Assembly: GCA_046483505.1 (NCBI GenBank)
Contig: JAWODB010000127.1
Span: 1 to 18,160 of the forward strand
Reading direction: 5' to 3'
From: BS750m-G62 sp046483505
GTDB lineage: Bacteria; Planctomycetota; Phycisphaerae; FEN-1346
DNA: 18,160 nucleotides
The notes below the pieces were generated by a model that did not search any database, was not told the DNA's origin, and saw only the letters and a program-made list of their open reading frames with translations. Below, piece by piece: positions 6,097 to 13,182 of the stretch (position 1 is its first letter; each line of letters starts with the position of its first letter). A program made the position numbers and the translations under genes.

Positions 6097-7530
6097 ATGC
6101 CCGAACTCACGGTCATCGGAACGAGCCATCACACCGCCCCGGTCGCGGTGCGCGAGGCGCTGGCCCTGGCGCCGGAACAGGCGCTGGCGATGCTGCGCGG
6201 CATCCATGCGGAACGGGCGTACGACGAGGCCCTCCTGCTCTCCACGTGCAACCGGACGGAGTTCTACGTCGTCCCCCGGCGGGACGGGCCCGACGACCTG
6301 CGTGCCGATCTCGTCGCCCGCATCGGGCGGGCCCGCGGCACCGCGCCGCCGGCGCCGGACCCCGCCATCTTCTACCGCCACGAGGACCGCGAGGCCGTGC
6401 GGCACCTGTTTCGCGTGGCGGCGTCGCTGGAGTCGCAGATCGTCGGCGAGAGCGAGATCCTCGGCCAGGTCAAGGACGCCTACCGCCTGGCCGTCGAGGC
6501 CCGGACCACCGGCTTCCTGCTGAACCGGCTGCTGCACCGGGCGTTCCGCGTGGGCAAACGGGTGCGGACCGAGACGACCCTGGAACAGGGCTCCTCCGGC
6601 GTGCCGCAGGCCGCCGTCGAACTGGCCGGCCACATCTTCGCGGGGCTGGAGGCCAAGACGGTCCTCCTCGTCGGGGCCGGGCAGACGGCGGAGGCGGCCG
6701 CCCGGTCGCTGCTCGCCCGCGGCGCCGGCCGGCTCATCGTCGCCAACCGGACGCTGTACCGGGCCCAGCAACTCGCCATCGATCTGGCCGAGGCGGGGGG
6801 CTCGCGCGGGGAAGACGGCGCGGCCGACGAGGAGACGTCGCGGCAGCCGCAGCGGGCTCGTGCGGTCACCGAGGCCGTCGACCTCGACGCCCTGCCGGAC
6901 ACCGTCGCCCGGGCGGACCTGGTCATCGCCTCCACCGGCGCAACGGAACCCGTCCTGACCCGCGAGGCGCTCGCGCCGGCGCTGGCGCGGCGGGCCGAGC
7001 CGCTCATGATCGTCGACATCGCCGTCCCGCGCGACGTGGACCCGGCCCTCGGGCGGCTCGAATCGGTCTACCTCTACGACCTCGACGACCTCGACCGGCT
7101 GGTCGAGCGGAACGTGGCGCGGCGGCGGCGCGAAATCCCCAAGGCCGAGGCCGTCGTCGAGGATGAACTCCGCGCGTTTGAACGGTGGCTGGCCTCCCGG
7201 CAGGTGGCCCCGACCATCCGCCTGCTGAAGCGGCGGCTGCGGGCCATCCGCCGGCGGCAGATCGACCAGTACGGCAGCCGCTTCGCCGACTCCGACCGCG
7301 AGGAACTCGAGGCGTTCGCCGAGGCGATGGCCAAGCGCGTCCTCCATCACCCGATCGTCCTCCTGAAGCACCTGGCCACCGACGGGGCGACCAGCCAGCG
7401 CCTCGCCACCGTCGACCTCGTGCGGCAACTGTTCGACCTGGACGCCCTGGAGGAAACCGACGAGGCGGACGACGCGGCGGCGAAAGCGGCCGAGGACTCC
7501 TGGTCGGCCGTTGAGCCCGACGAGGAGTAG
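6097..7530 (+). CDS. hemA: Glutamyl-tRNA reductase
   Basis: 477 residues. It reduces the glutamate on Glu-tRNA(Glu) to glutamate-1-semialdehyde with NADPH, the first committed step of C5-route tetrapyrrole synthesis. Visible: N-terminal TVIGTSHHTAPVAVRE; catalytic Cys51 in LLLSTCNRTEFY; the substrate-site stretch SLESQIVGESEILGQVKDAY (about 110-130); the Rossmann motif LLVGAGQTAEAAARSL with VANRT; VDIAVPRDVDP; and the C-terminal dimerisation helices with ERWLASRQVAPTIRLL. It is longer than the usual 420 or so residues because of an acidic, low-complexity insert after the Rossmann strand (about 232-258) and an acidic tail of about 25 residues. ATG 6097 has no clear Shine-Dalgarno, but the protein begins at the family start. 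It is followed by the ahb genes and supplies precursor to the same pathway. Confidence 0.97.
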   Translation: MPELTVIGTSHHTAPVAVREALALAPEQALAMLRGIHAERAYDEALLLSTCNRTEFYVVPRRDGPDDLRADLVARIGRARGTAPPAPDPAIFYRHEDREAVRHLFRVAASLESQIVGESEILGQVKDAYRLAVEARTTGFLLNRLLHRAFRVGKRVRTETTLEQGSSGVPQAAVELAGHIFAGLEAKTVLLVGAGQTAEAAARSLLARGAGRLIVANRTLYRAQQLAIDLAEAGGSRGEDGAADEETSRQPQRARAVTEAVDLDALPDTVARADLVIASTGATEPVLTREALAPALARRAEPLMIVDIAVPRDVDPALGRLESVYLYDLDDLDRLVERNVARRRREIPKAEAVVEDELRAFERWLASRQVAPTIRLLKRRLRAIRRRQIDQYGSRFADSDREELEAFAEAMAKRVLHHPIVLLKHLATDGATSQRLATVDLVRQLFDLDALEETDEADDAAAKAAEDSWSAVEPDEE

Positions 7531-7596
7531 GCGGGGGTGTACTTCTGCGCCCCGCACCCGAATAATCAGTGCGTTCGTGACCAGCAGCATGGGACC

Positions 7597-7620
7597 GCGG
7601 CGGGCAAGACTGCCCACCGC
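7597..7620. repeat. Group B hairpin with one mismatched pair, hemA-ahbC gap
   Basis: Arms GCGGCGGGCA (7597-7606) and TGCCCACCGC (7611-7620), loop AGAC. One position is C opposite A: the left arm is of the GGCGGG type and the right arm of the CCCACC type. It looks like a copy caught between two stem variants. Confidence 0.75.
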
Positions 7621-7655
7621 GCGACGCAGAATATCGAACCCAACCCGGAACCTCC

Positions 7656-8852
7656 ATGATCGGAATCTCGAAACTCTACTGCGGCACGGTCGAGCCCGGC
7701 GACGTCCTCCGGTACCGGAAGGCGGGCCGGCGTCCGCCCGCCCACCTCCTCCAGTTCGACGACAGAAAGAGGCCCGTCGTCGTCTGGAACTGCACCCGCC
7801 GCTGCAACCTCCGGTGCGTCCACTGTTACAGCGAGAGCCGCGACCGCGACTACGCCGGCGAACTCACCGGCGAGGAGGCCCGACGCCTCATCGACGACCT
7901 GGCCGACTTCGGCGCCCCCGTTCTGCTCTTCTCGGGCGGCGAACCGCTCCTCAGGCCGGACCTGTTTGACCTCATCCATTATGCGACGGAGCGCGGCCTG
8001 CGGGCCGTCATCTCCACCAACGGCACGCTCATCGACGACGCGGCGGTCGAACGGCTCCGCGACGCCGGCCTCGCCTACGTCGGCGTCTCGCTCGACGGCC
8101 TCGGCGACGTGAACGACCGCTTCCGCGGCGTGCCGGGCGCGTTCGACCGGGCCCTGGCGGGCATCCGACGCTGCCGCGACGCCGGCGTCAAGGTCGGCCT
8201 CCGGTTCACCATCACGCGGCGGAACGCCGGCGAGGTGGACGGTATCTTCGACCTCGTGCGCGACGAGCGGATTCCCCGGGTCTGCTTCTACCACCTCGTA
8301 TACGCGGGGCGCGGCACGTCGCTGAAGGACGAGGACTTAGGCGCCGCCGCCACCCGCCGCGTCGTTGATACCGTCATCGACCGCACGGCCGACCTGCACG
8401 CCCGCCATCACGGGCCGGAGGTCCTGACCGTCGACAACCACGCCGACGGGCCGTACCTCGTCCTCCGGATGCAGCGCGAGGGGCACCCGCGGGCCGACGA
8501 CGCCCTCGAACTCCTCCGGATGAATCAGGGCAACCAGTCCGGCCGCGGCATCGGATGCGTCAGTTGGGACGGCTCGGTCCACCCGGACCAGTTCTGGCGG
8601 CACGTATCGCTCGGCAACGTGCGCGAGCGGCCGTTCTCGGACATCTGGACGGACACGTCGCACCCGCTCCTTGCGAAACTGAAGGACAAGCGCCCCCACG
8701 TCACCGGCCGCTGCGCCGCGTGCCGGTGGCTGGATGTGTGCGGCGGGAACTTCCGCGTCCGCGCCGAGGCCGCCACCGGCGACCTCTGGGCCCCCGACCC
8801 GGCGTGCTATCTGACGGACGAGGAAATCGGCGTCAACGGCAATGACCAATGA
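7656..8852 (+). CDS. ahbC: 12,18-didecarboxysiroheme deacetylase AhbC (radical SAM)
   Basis: 398 residues. In the siroheme-dependent heme route AhbC removes the two acetate side chains of 12,18-didecarboxysiroheme to give Fe-coproporphyrin III. The N-terminus MIGISKLYCGTVEP is characteristic of AhbC. The radical SAM cluster motif is Cys50-Cys54-Cys57 (RRCNLRCVHC), with FSGGEPLLRPDLF for SAM binding and a typical SLDG strand. The C-terminal SPASM-like region carries Cys301, Cys353, Cys356, Cys362 and Cys384 for further Fe-S binding. NirJ of heme d1 synthesis is the closest alternative; the N-terminal signature and the partner gene favour AhbC. The enzyme is oxygen-sensitive in studied organisms. 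The last residues (NGNDQ) and the stop codon are encoded by the heptamer array shared with ahbD, giving an 11-base overlap. Confidence 0.93.
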   Translation: MIGISKLYCGTVEPGDVLRYRKAGRRPPAHLLQFDDRKRPVVVWNCTRRCNLRCVHCYSESRDRDYAGELTGEEARRLIDDLADFGAPVLLFSGGEPLLRPDLFDLIHYATERGLRAVISTNGTLIDDAAVERLRDAGLAYVGVSLDGLGDVNDRFRGVPGAFDRALAGIRRCRDAGVKVGLRFTITRRNAGEVDGIFDLVRDERIPRVCFYHLVYAGRGTSLKDEDLGAAATRRVVDTVIDRTADLHARHHGPEVLTVDNHADGPYLVLRMQREGHPRADDALELLRMNQGNQSGRGIGCVSWDGSVHPDQFWRHVSLGNVRERPFSDIWTDTSHPLLAKLKDKRPHVTGRCAACRWLDVCGGNFRVRAEAATGDLWAPDPACYLTDEEIGVNGNDQ

Positions 8853-8895
8853 CCAAGTCCCAATGACCAATGACAAAGGACAAAGGACAAAGGAC
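8840..8895 (+). repeat. Heptanucleotide array (CAATGAC) across the ahbC/ahbD junction
   Basis: Eight consecutive 7-bp units: CAATGAC twice, CAAGTCC, CAATGAC twice, AAAGGAC three times. The array supplies the ahbC stop (TGA 8850-8852), the ahbD start (ATG 8842) and a second in-frame start (ATG 8863), plus the first 18 or so codons of ahbD. TGACCAA, a rotation of this unit, is the complement of TTGGTCA, a unit I recall for cyanobacterial STRR heptamer repeats. Confidence 0.9.
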
Positions 8896-9936
8896 GCGCC
8901 GTTCCTGCCGCACCTCATCGCCTGGGAGGTGACGCGGTCCTGCCCGCTGGCGTGCAAACACTGCCGGGCCGCGGCGCGGAACCGGCCGTACGAGGGCGAA
9001 CTCTCCACGGACGAGTGCCGCCGCGTCCTGGAAAACATCGCGGCCCTCGCCCGCCCCACCATCATCCTGACCGGCGGCGAGCCGATGCTCCGCGACGATA
9101 TCTATGACCTGGCCGCCCACGCCGACGGCCTCGGCCTGCCCGTCGTCATGGCGCCGTGCGGCCGGATGGTCGACCGCAAGGCCGTCGAACGGATGAAGCG
9201 GGCGGGCATCCGATGCATCTCCATCAGTCTCGACGGTGCGAGCCCGGAGTCCCACGACGCCTTCCGCGGCGTGGAGGGCGCGTTCGACATGGCCTGCCGC
9301 GCCGCCGAGGCCGCCCGCCGCGGCGGCCTCCCGTTCCAGATCAACACGACCGTCACCCGCGCCAACCGCGACGACCTGCCGGCCGTCCGCGACCTCGCCG
9401 TCCGCCTGGGGGCCGAGGTATTCAACCCGTTCCTCCTGGTGCCGACCGGCCGGGGGAAGGACCTGGCGGGGCAGGAACTCTCCGCCGCCGAGTACGAACG
9501 GACGCTGGCGTGGCTGGCGGACCAGGACCGCGACGGCCCCATCCGCATCCGCGTCACGTGCGCCCCGCACTACTCGCGGCTGCAAATGCAGCGCGCGAGG
9601 CGCGCCGGCGAGACGCCCGCCGAGCCCGCCCCGTTCTCCCGCGGATGCATGGGCGGCAAGACGTTCGCCTTCATCTCCCACACGGGCAAGGTGCAGATCT
9701 GCGGCTTCCTGGAAGAGGAGGCCGGCGACCTGCGCGAGGTGGACCTCGACTTCGCCCGCATCTGGCGCGAGAGCCCGCTCTTCGCGGCCGTCCGCCACGT
9801 GGACGGCTACGGCGGCCGGTGCGGGGCATGCGAGTACCGCCTCGTCTGCGGCGGCTGCCGCGCCCGCGCCTTCGCCTTCACGGGCGATTACCTGGCCGAG
9901 GAACCGTTCTGCGTGTACCGGCCCCGCGGCGGGTGA
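8842..9936 (+). CDS. ahbD: Heme b synthase AhbD (radical SAM)
   Basis: 364 residues. AhbD oxidatively decarboxylates the two propionates of Fe-coproporphyrin III to vinyls, giving heme b, the last step of the siroheme route. Evidence: LPHLIAWEVTRSC, then the radical SAM cysteines Cys34-Cys38-Cys41 (SCPLACKHC); LTGGEPMLRDDIYD; and ISLDGASPESHDAFRG. The auxiliary-cluster region follows: RGCMGGKTFAFISHTGKVQICGF (Cys269, Cys287), CGACEYRLVCGGCRARA (Cys327, 330, 336, 339) and EEPFCVY. These match the AhbD C-terminus closely. The first 18 or so residues (MTNDQVPMTNDKGQ) are encoded by the 7-bp array and are not family sequence; translation could start at Met1 or Met8. It overlaps ahbC by 11 bases, so translational coupling is likely. 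Confidence 0.94.
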   Translation: MTNDQVPMTNDKGQRTKDAPFLPHLIAWEVTRSCPLACKHCRAAARNRPYEGELSTDECRRVLENIAALARPTIILTGGEPMLRDDIYDLAAHADGLGLPVVMAPCGRMVDRKAVERMKRAGIRCISISLDGASPESHDAFRGVEGAFDMACRAAEAARRGGLPFQINTTVTRANRDDLPAVRDLAVRLGAEVFNPFLLVPTGRGKDLAGQELSAAEYERTLAWLADQDRDGPIRIRVTCAPHYSRLQMQRARRAGETPAEPAPFSRGCMGGKTFAFISHTGKVQICGFLEEEAGDLREVDLDFARIWRESPLFAAVRHVDGYGGRCGACEYRLVCGGCRARAFAFTGDYLAEEPFCVYRPRGG

Positions 9937-9946
9937 GCCGCGCCGC

Positions 9947-10088
9947 GTGCCACGGCCGGCCTTGTCCGGCCGTGCGGTCTAAAGCGCCACGTGCCACGGC
10001 CGGCCTTGCCCGGCCGTGTGCCTTGTGTGGCCCGGCCGGTCTTGCCCGGCCGGGAGAATGCACGGCGGGGCAAAACCCGCCGTGGCAC
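9947..10088. repeat. Cluster of four group A REP-like hairpins after ahbD
   Basis: 9951-9974: arms CACGGCCGG, loop CCTTGT. 9995-10018: same arms, loop CCTTGC. 10031-10054: arms CCCGGCCGG, loop TCTTGC. 10061-10084: arms CACGGCGGG, loop GCAAAA, inverted. Arms of 9 bp pair perfectly in every copy. The first two carry GTGC outside the stem; the last ends GTGGCAC. They may protect the 3' end of the heme transcript. Confidence 0.88.
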
Positions 10089-10113
10089 ACGCGAGTGAAG
10101 TCGTGCACGGCGC

Positions 10114-10141
10114 TTGACTGGCCGCCACGGCGGGATATCCT
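10114..10141 (+). promoter_or_regulatory. Predicted promoter of the large secreted protein gene
   Basis: TTGACT (10114-10119), a 16-bp spacer, TATCCT (10136-10141). The start would be near 10148, about 39 bases before ATG 10187. Confidence 0.6.
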
Positions 10142-10186
10142 GAACGGCATCCGTTCCCGAGCACCCGTTGACGCGGAGGTCCGCCC

Positions 10187-12592
10187 ATGCCGGCCCGTCT
10201 CGTTGGTGCAACCTTCCTGCTGCTGGCCGTTGCGTCCGCTGGCGGGGCCGAACCGCGCGTCGTCATGGAACCGGTCGAGGCCGAGGGCGAGAACCTCCTC
10301 CGGGCGGACGCCTGGCGCCCGTACGGGAAGGGCTTCACCCGCGAGGGCGACGTGTTCGTCTGCGACAACGGCGCGGGCGCCGGCGCCCGCCGCGGCGTGA
10401 GCCAGTCCGTCCGCCTGGACCAGTCCGAGCCCCGGCCCATCGTCGCCACGTGCTGGAGCAAAGCCGAGGGCGTCGGCGGTCGGCCGAACGCCGACTACTC
10501 CCTCTACCTCGACCTCGTCTACACCGACGGCACGCCGTTGTGGGGGCAGATCGATGCGTTCAAGACCGGCACGCACGGGTGGGAGCGGGCCAAGGTCGTC
10601 GTCTTCCCGAAGAAGCCGGTCCGGTCGCTCGCGTTCTACATGCTGCTGCGGCGGCACGCGGGGAAGGCCGTCTTCAAGGAACCGACACTCGTCGAGATGA
10701 CGGCCCCCGAGGGCGCCGCCCTCTTCGATGGGCTGCCCGTGCGCGTGACGGGCAAGATCGAGCGCGGCTTCCTCGTCCGCGACGTGGCGGCCGGCTCCGG
10801 CGTCGTCGCACCGGCGCGCGTGGGCCCCGGGCGGTTCAAGGCCCTCGGCCTGGACCTGGAGGACCGCGGCACGTTCGCCGACGCGCCGAAACGCCGCACT
10901 GTGATGGCCACCGTCCGCGACACCACCGGCCGCGACCGGGCCGTCACCCTGTACTACGTGATTCCGGTCGCCGAACCGACCCAAACGGTCCTCGTGCACA
11001 CGCCGCAGGGCAACGTCGATGCCGCGCCGCCGCGCGAGTACGCCGACCTCGTACGCTTCGCCGGCGTCGGGGCGCGGGAACAGATGTCGCGCTGGCCCCT
11101 GGCGGCGGCCGGCAGCATGGCCCTGGTGATCGACCCGGACACGCCCTGCTTCTACCGCCTCGGCTACAGCGCGGGCACACGGCTGCTGTACGCGGCCTGC
11201 GACATCGGCCTCGCGCCCGAGAAGCCGGACGCCGAGGTGCGTTTCCTTTCCTTCCAGTTCGAGGGACTGCTCCGGGGCTTTCGCGGGGCGCTGGAAACGA
11301 TGTACCGCCTCTTCCCCGGCTACTACCGCTGCCGTGTGCCCGCGATGGGCCTCTGGATGCCGTTCCACAAGATCAGCGAGGTCCAGGGCTGGCGGGACTT
11401 CGGCTTCGCGTTCAAGGAGGGCACGAACGAGACCGCCTGGGACGACGCCCGCGGCATCACGACGTTCCGCTACACCGAACCGATGACGTGGTGGATGCGG
11501 ATGCCGGAGGGCACACCCCGCACGTACGAGGCGGCCCTTGCCCACGCGAAGACCCTCGCCGAGAAGGGCGACCGCCGCGCGAAGGCCCTCCTGACGAGTG
11601 GCTGCCACGACGCCGACGGCCGGTTCGCCGTTCGCTTCCGCGACACGCCCTGGTGCGACGGGGCCGTCTGGAGCATGAACTCCATGCCGCACGTCGAGGG
11701 CGAGGTCACGGACTTCCGGAACAAATGGAACGCCGAGGTCGCCGAGCGCTACGACGGCGAGGACGCCAAGGGCCGCCTCGACGGCGAATACGTCGATTCC
11801 TCCGAGGGGTACGTGACGGACGTCCTCGACTTCCGCCGCGACCACTTCGCGGCCGCCCGCACGCCGCTCGTCTTCGAGAGCGACACGCACCGGCCGGCGA
11901 TCTTCCGCGGCCTCATCGCCTTCGAGTACGTCCGGGCACTGGAAAAGGAAATGCGCCGGCGCGGCCGGTTGATGATGGCCAACGGCGCCCCCACCCGCCT
12001 GCCGTGGCTCGTCCCCCTGCTCGACGTGTGCGGCACCGAGACGAACTGGAATCCCGGCGGCATGTGGCGGCCGATGTCCGTCGAGAACCTCTTCTACCGC
12101 CGGGCCCTCTGCGGCCCGAAGCCGTACTGCTTCCTCATGAACACGCGGTTCGAAGCGTTCGGCCCGGACCTCGTCGAGCGGTACATGAAACGGGCCCTGG
12201 CGTGGGGCATGTTCCCCGGATTCTTCAGCCACAACGCGAGCGAGGGGCACTACTTCAGCCGGCCGGACCTCTACAACCGCGACCGGCCCCTCTTCAAAAA
12301 GTACGTGCCGCTGGTGAAGCGCGTGGCCGAGGCGGGGTGGCAGCCCGTCACGCGCGTCGCCTCGAGCGAGGCGACGGTGTACGTCGAACGGTGGGGCGAG
12401 CGGTACCTGACGGTCTTCAACGATTCGCCGGAGCGGCAAACGGCCGGGCTGACGCTGGAGGGCCTCCCCGTCCCGCCCCGCTGCCGCGACCTCGTCGGCG
12501 GACGGGACGTCGACTGGGCGGGCGGGACGGCGCGGATCACCCTGGATGCCGAGGATGTGGCCCTGCTGGACCTGGCGCCGGCGGAGCCGTAA
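10187..12592 (+). CDS. Large secreted protein, putative glycoside-hydrolase-like, function unknown
   Basis: 801 residues. ATG 10187 follows GGAGG by 7 bases and opens a Sec signal peptide (MPARLVGATFLLLAVASAGG, cut near residue 21). Residues about 25-175 resemble a jelly-roll sugar-binding domain (DYSLYLDLVYTDGTPLWGQ, then KKPVRSLAFYMLLRR). The middle is a linker or beta-rich domain. From about 385 there is a likely TIM-barrel region: GLWMPFHKISEVQGWRDFGF, WDDARGITTFRYTEPMTWW, DGEYVDSSEGY (Asp537, Glu540), FESDTHRP, TETNWNPGG (Glu618), and MFPGFFSHNASEGHYFS. The tail (about 715-801) looks like a small beta-sandwich. Paired acidic residues on consecutive barrel-like strands suggest a retaining glycoside hydrolase, but I cannot name a family and this is inference. 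No obvious partner gene is adjacent. It probably acts on an external polysaccharide. Confidence 0.8.
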   Translation: MPARLVGATFLLLAVASAGGAEPRVVMEPVEAEGENLLRADAWRPYGKGFTREGDVFVCDNGAGAGARRGVSQSVRLDQSEPRPIVATCWSKAEGVGGRPNADYSLYLDLVYTDGTPLWGQIDAFKTGTHGWERAKVVVFPKKPVRSLAFYMLLRRHAGKAVFKEPTLVEMTAPEGAALFDGLPVRVTGKIERGFLVRDVAAGSGVVAPARVGPGRFKALGLDLEDRGTFADAPKRRTVMATVRDTTGRDRAVTLYYVIPVAEPTQTVLVHTPQGNVDAAPPREYADLVRFAGVGAREQMSRWPLAAAGSMALVIDPDTPCFYRLGYSAGTRLLYAACDIGLAPEKPDAEVRFLSFQFEGLLRGFRGALETMYRLFPGYYRCRVPAMGLWMPFHKISEVQGWRDFGFAFKEGTNETAWDDARGITTFRYTEPMTWWMRMPEGTPRTYEAALAHAKTLAEKGDRRAKALLTSGCHDADGRFAVRFRDTPWCDGAVWSMNSMPHVEGEVTDFRNKWNAEVAERYDGEDAKGRLDGEYVDSSEGYVTDVLDFRRDHFAAARTPLVFESDTHRPAIFRGLIAFEYVRALEKEMRRRGRLMMANGAPTRLPWLVPLLDVCGTETNWNPGGMWRPMSVENLFYRRALCGPKPYCFLMNTRFEAFGPDLVERYMKRALAWGMFPGFFSHNASEGHYFSRPDLYNRDRPLFKKYVPLVKRVAEAGWQPVTRVASSEATVYVERWGERYLTVFNDSPERQTAGLTLEGLPVPPRCRDLVGGRDVDWAGGTARITLDAEDVALLDLAPAEP

Positions 12593-12603
12593 GCGCCGGG
12601 TGG

Positions 12604-12626
12604 CACTGGCGGCTTGCCCGCCCGTG
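12604..12626. repeat. Degenerate group A hairpin
   Basis: CAC-T-GGCGG, loop CTTGC, CCGCC-C-GTG: the group A layout with one unpaired position. It lies 12 bases after the stop of the large secreted protein. Confidence 0.6.
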
Positions 12627-12691
12627 TGCTTGCGGTGCCGACGATCCGGTCCCGGCCACTGGCTTCGCTCATGGCCGGGCGTCGCGCCGAG

Positions 12692-12763
12692 GTGCCACGG
12701 ATTGCTCGCCAATCCGTGTTCTCCGCTCGCAGCACACGGTTTGACAAGCAAACCGTGGCACCT
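12692..12763. repeat. Inverted pair of group A hairpins with AT-rich stems
   Basis: 12696-12718: arms CACGGATTG, loop CTCGC. 12735-12757: arms CACGGTTTG, loop ACAAG, inverted. Outer flanks GTGCCAC and GTGGCAC mirror each other, so the pair has the layout of a BIME. The inner four stem bases differ from every other copy yet still pair perfectly on both sides. Confidence 0.85.
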
Positions 12764-12800
12764 GCGTCCTCGGGTGCCGCCGTGCCACCCGCGATTTCTC

Positions 12801-12828
12801 GCGCGGCGGGTACGGAGACCCGCCGCGC
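12801..12828. repeat. Group B hairpin
   Basis: Arms GCGCGGCGGGT (12801-12811) and ACCCGCCGCGC (12818-12828), loop ACGGAG. It is identical in its arms and loop to the copy at 923-950 and is preceded by ATTTCTC. Confidence 0.85.
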
Positions 12829-12853
12829 CAGACAGCGTCGCCGCAGATTCGCG

Positions 12854-12881
12854 TTGACGCGGCGGGCGCTTCCGGTACGAT
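12854..12881 (+). promoter_or_regulatory. Predicted promoter upstream of the STAS gene and its array
   Basis: TTGACG (12854-12859), a 16-bp spacer, TACGAT (12876-12881). If used, transcription starts near 12888 and the whole heptamer array lies in the 5' leader of about 295 bases. Confidence 0.55.
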
Positions 12882-12957
12882 ACGTGTCCACGAGCACCCG
12901 CTCGGCTTCGCCTCGCGGCTAAAAGGGCAGGTGCAACGCTGCCGCCAATCGGCGCCG

Positions 12958-13178
12958 TTGTGGCTTGCGGCTTGCGGCCTGTGGCTTGCGGCTTTTGGCT
13001 TGCGGCTTGCAGCCTGTGGCTTGCGGCTTTTGGCTTGCGGCTTGCGGCTTGTGGCTTGCGGCTTGTGGCTTGCGGCTTGTGGCTTGTGGCTTGCGGCTTG
13101 CGGCTTGCAGCCTGTGGCTTGCGGCTTGTGGCTTGCGGCCTGTGGCTTGCGGCTTGCAGCCTGTGGCTTGAGGCTTTT
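12958..13178. repeat. Long heptanucleotide array (CTTGYGG), about 31 units
   Basis: About 221 bp of 7-bp units, mainly CTTGCGG and CTTGTGG, with recurring variants CTTTTGG and the pair CTTGCAG-CCTGTGG at least three times, which shows higher-order duplication. The unit is the same as at 1834-2044. The array has no stop codon in the two frames other than the one closed by the final CTTGAGG unit (TGA 13169-13171). That variant also gives the GAGG Shine-Dalgarno of the STAS gene. Confidence 0.92.
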
Positions 13179-13182
13179 CGCC

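Noticed and set aside
5938..7617. A 559-codon minus-strand open frame opposite hemA
   Set aside because: Runs through repeats at both ends and lies antisense to an unmistakable hemA.
9878..12751. A 957-codon open frame on the minus strand opposite the large secreted protein
   Set aside because: It is rich in Arg, Gly, Ala and Pro with no domain. It starts in one repeat cluster and ends in another, and the plus-strand frame has a signal peptide and a ribosome site. It results from high GC.
12958..13178. Possible CRISPR array
   Set aside because: Units are 7 bp and contiguous with no spacers, and no cas genes are near.
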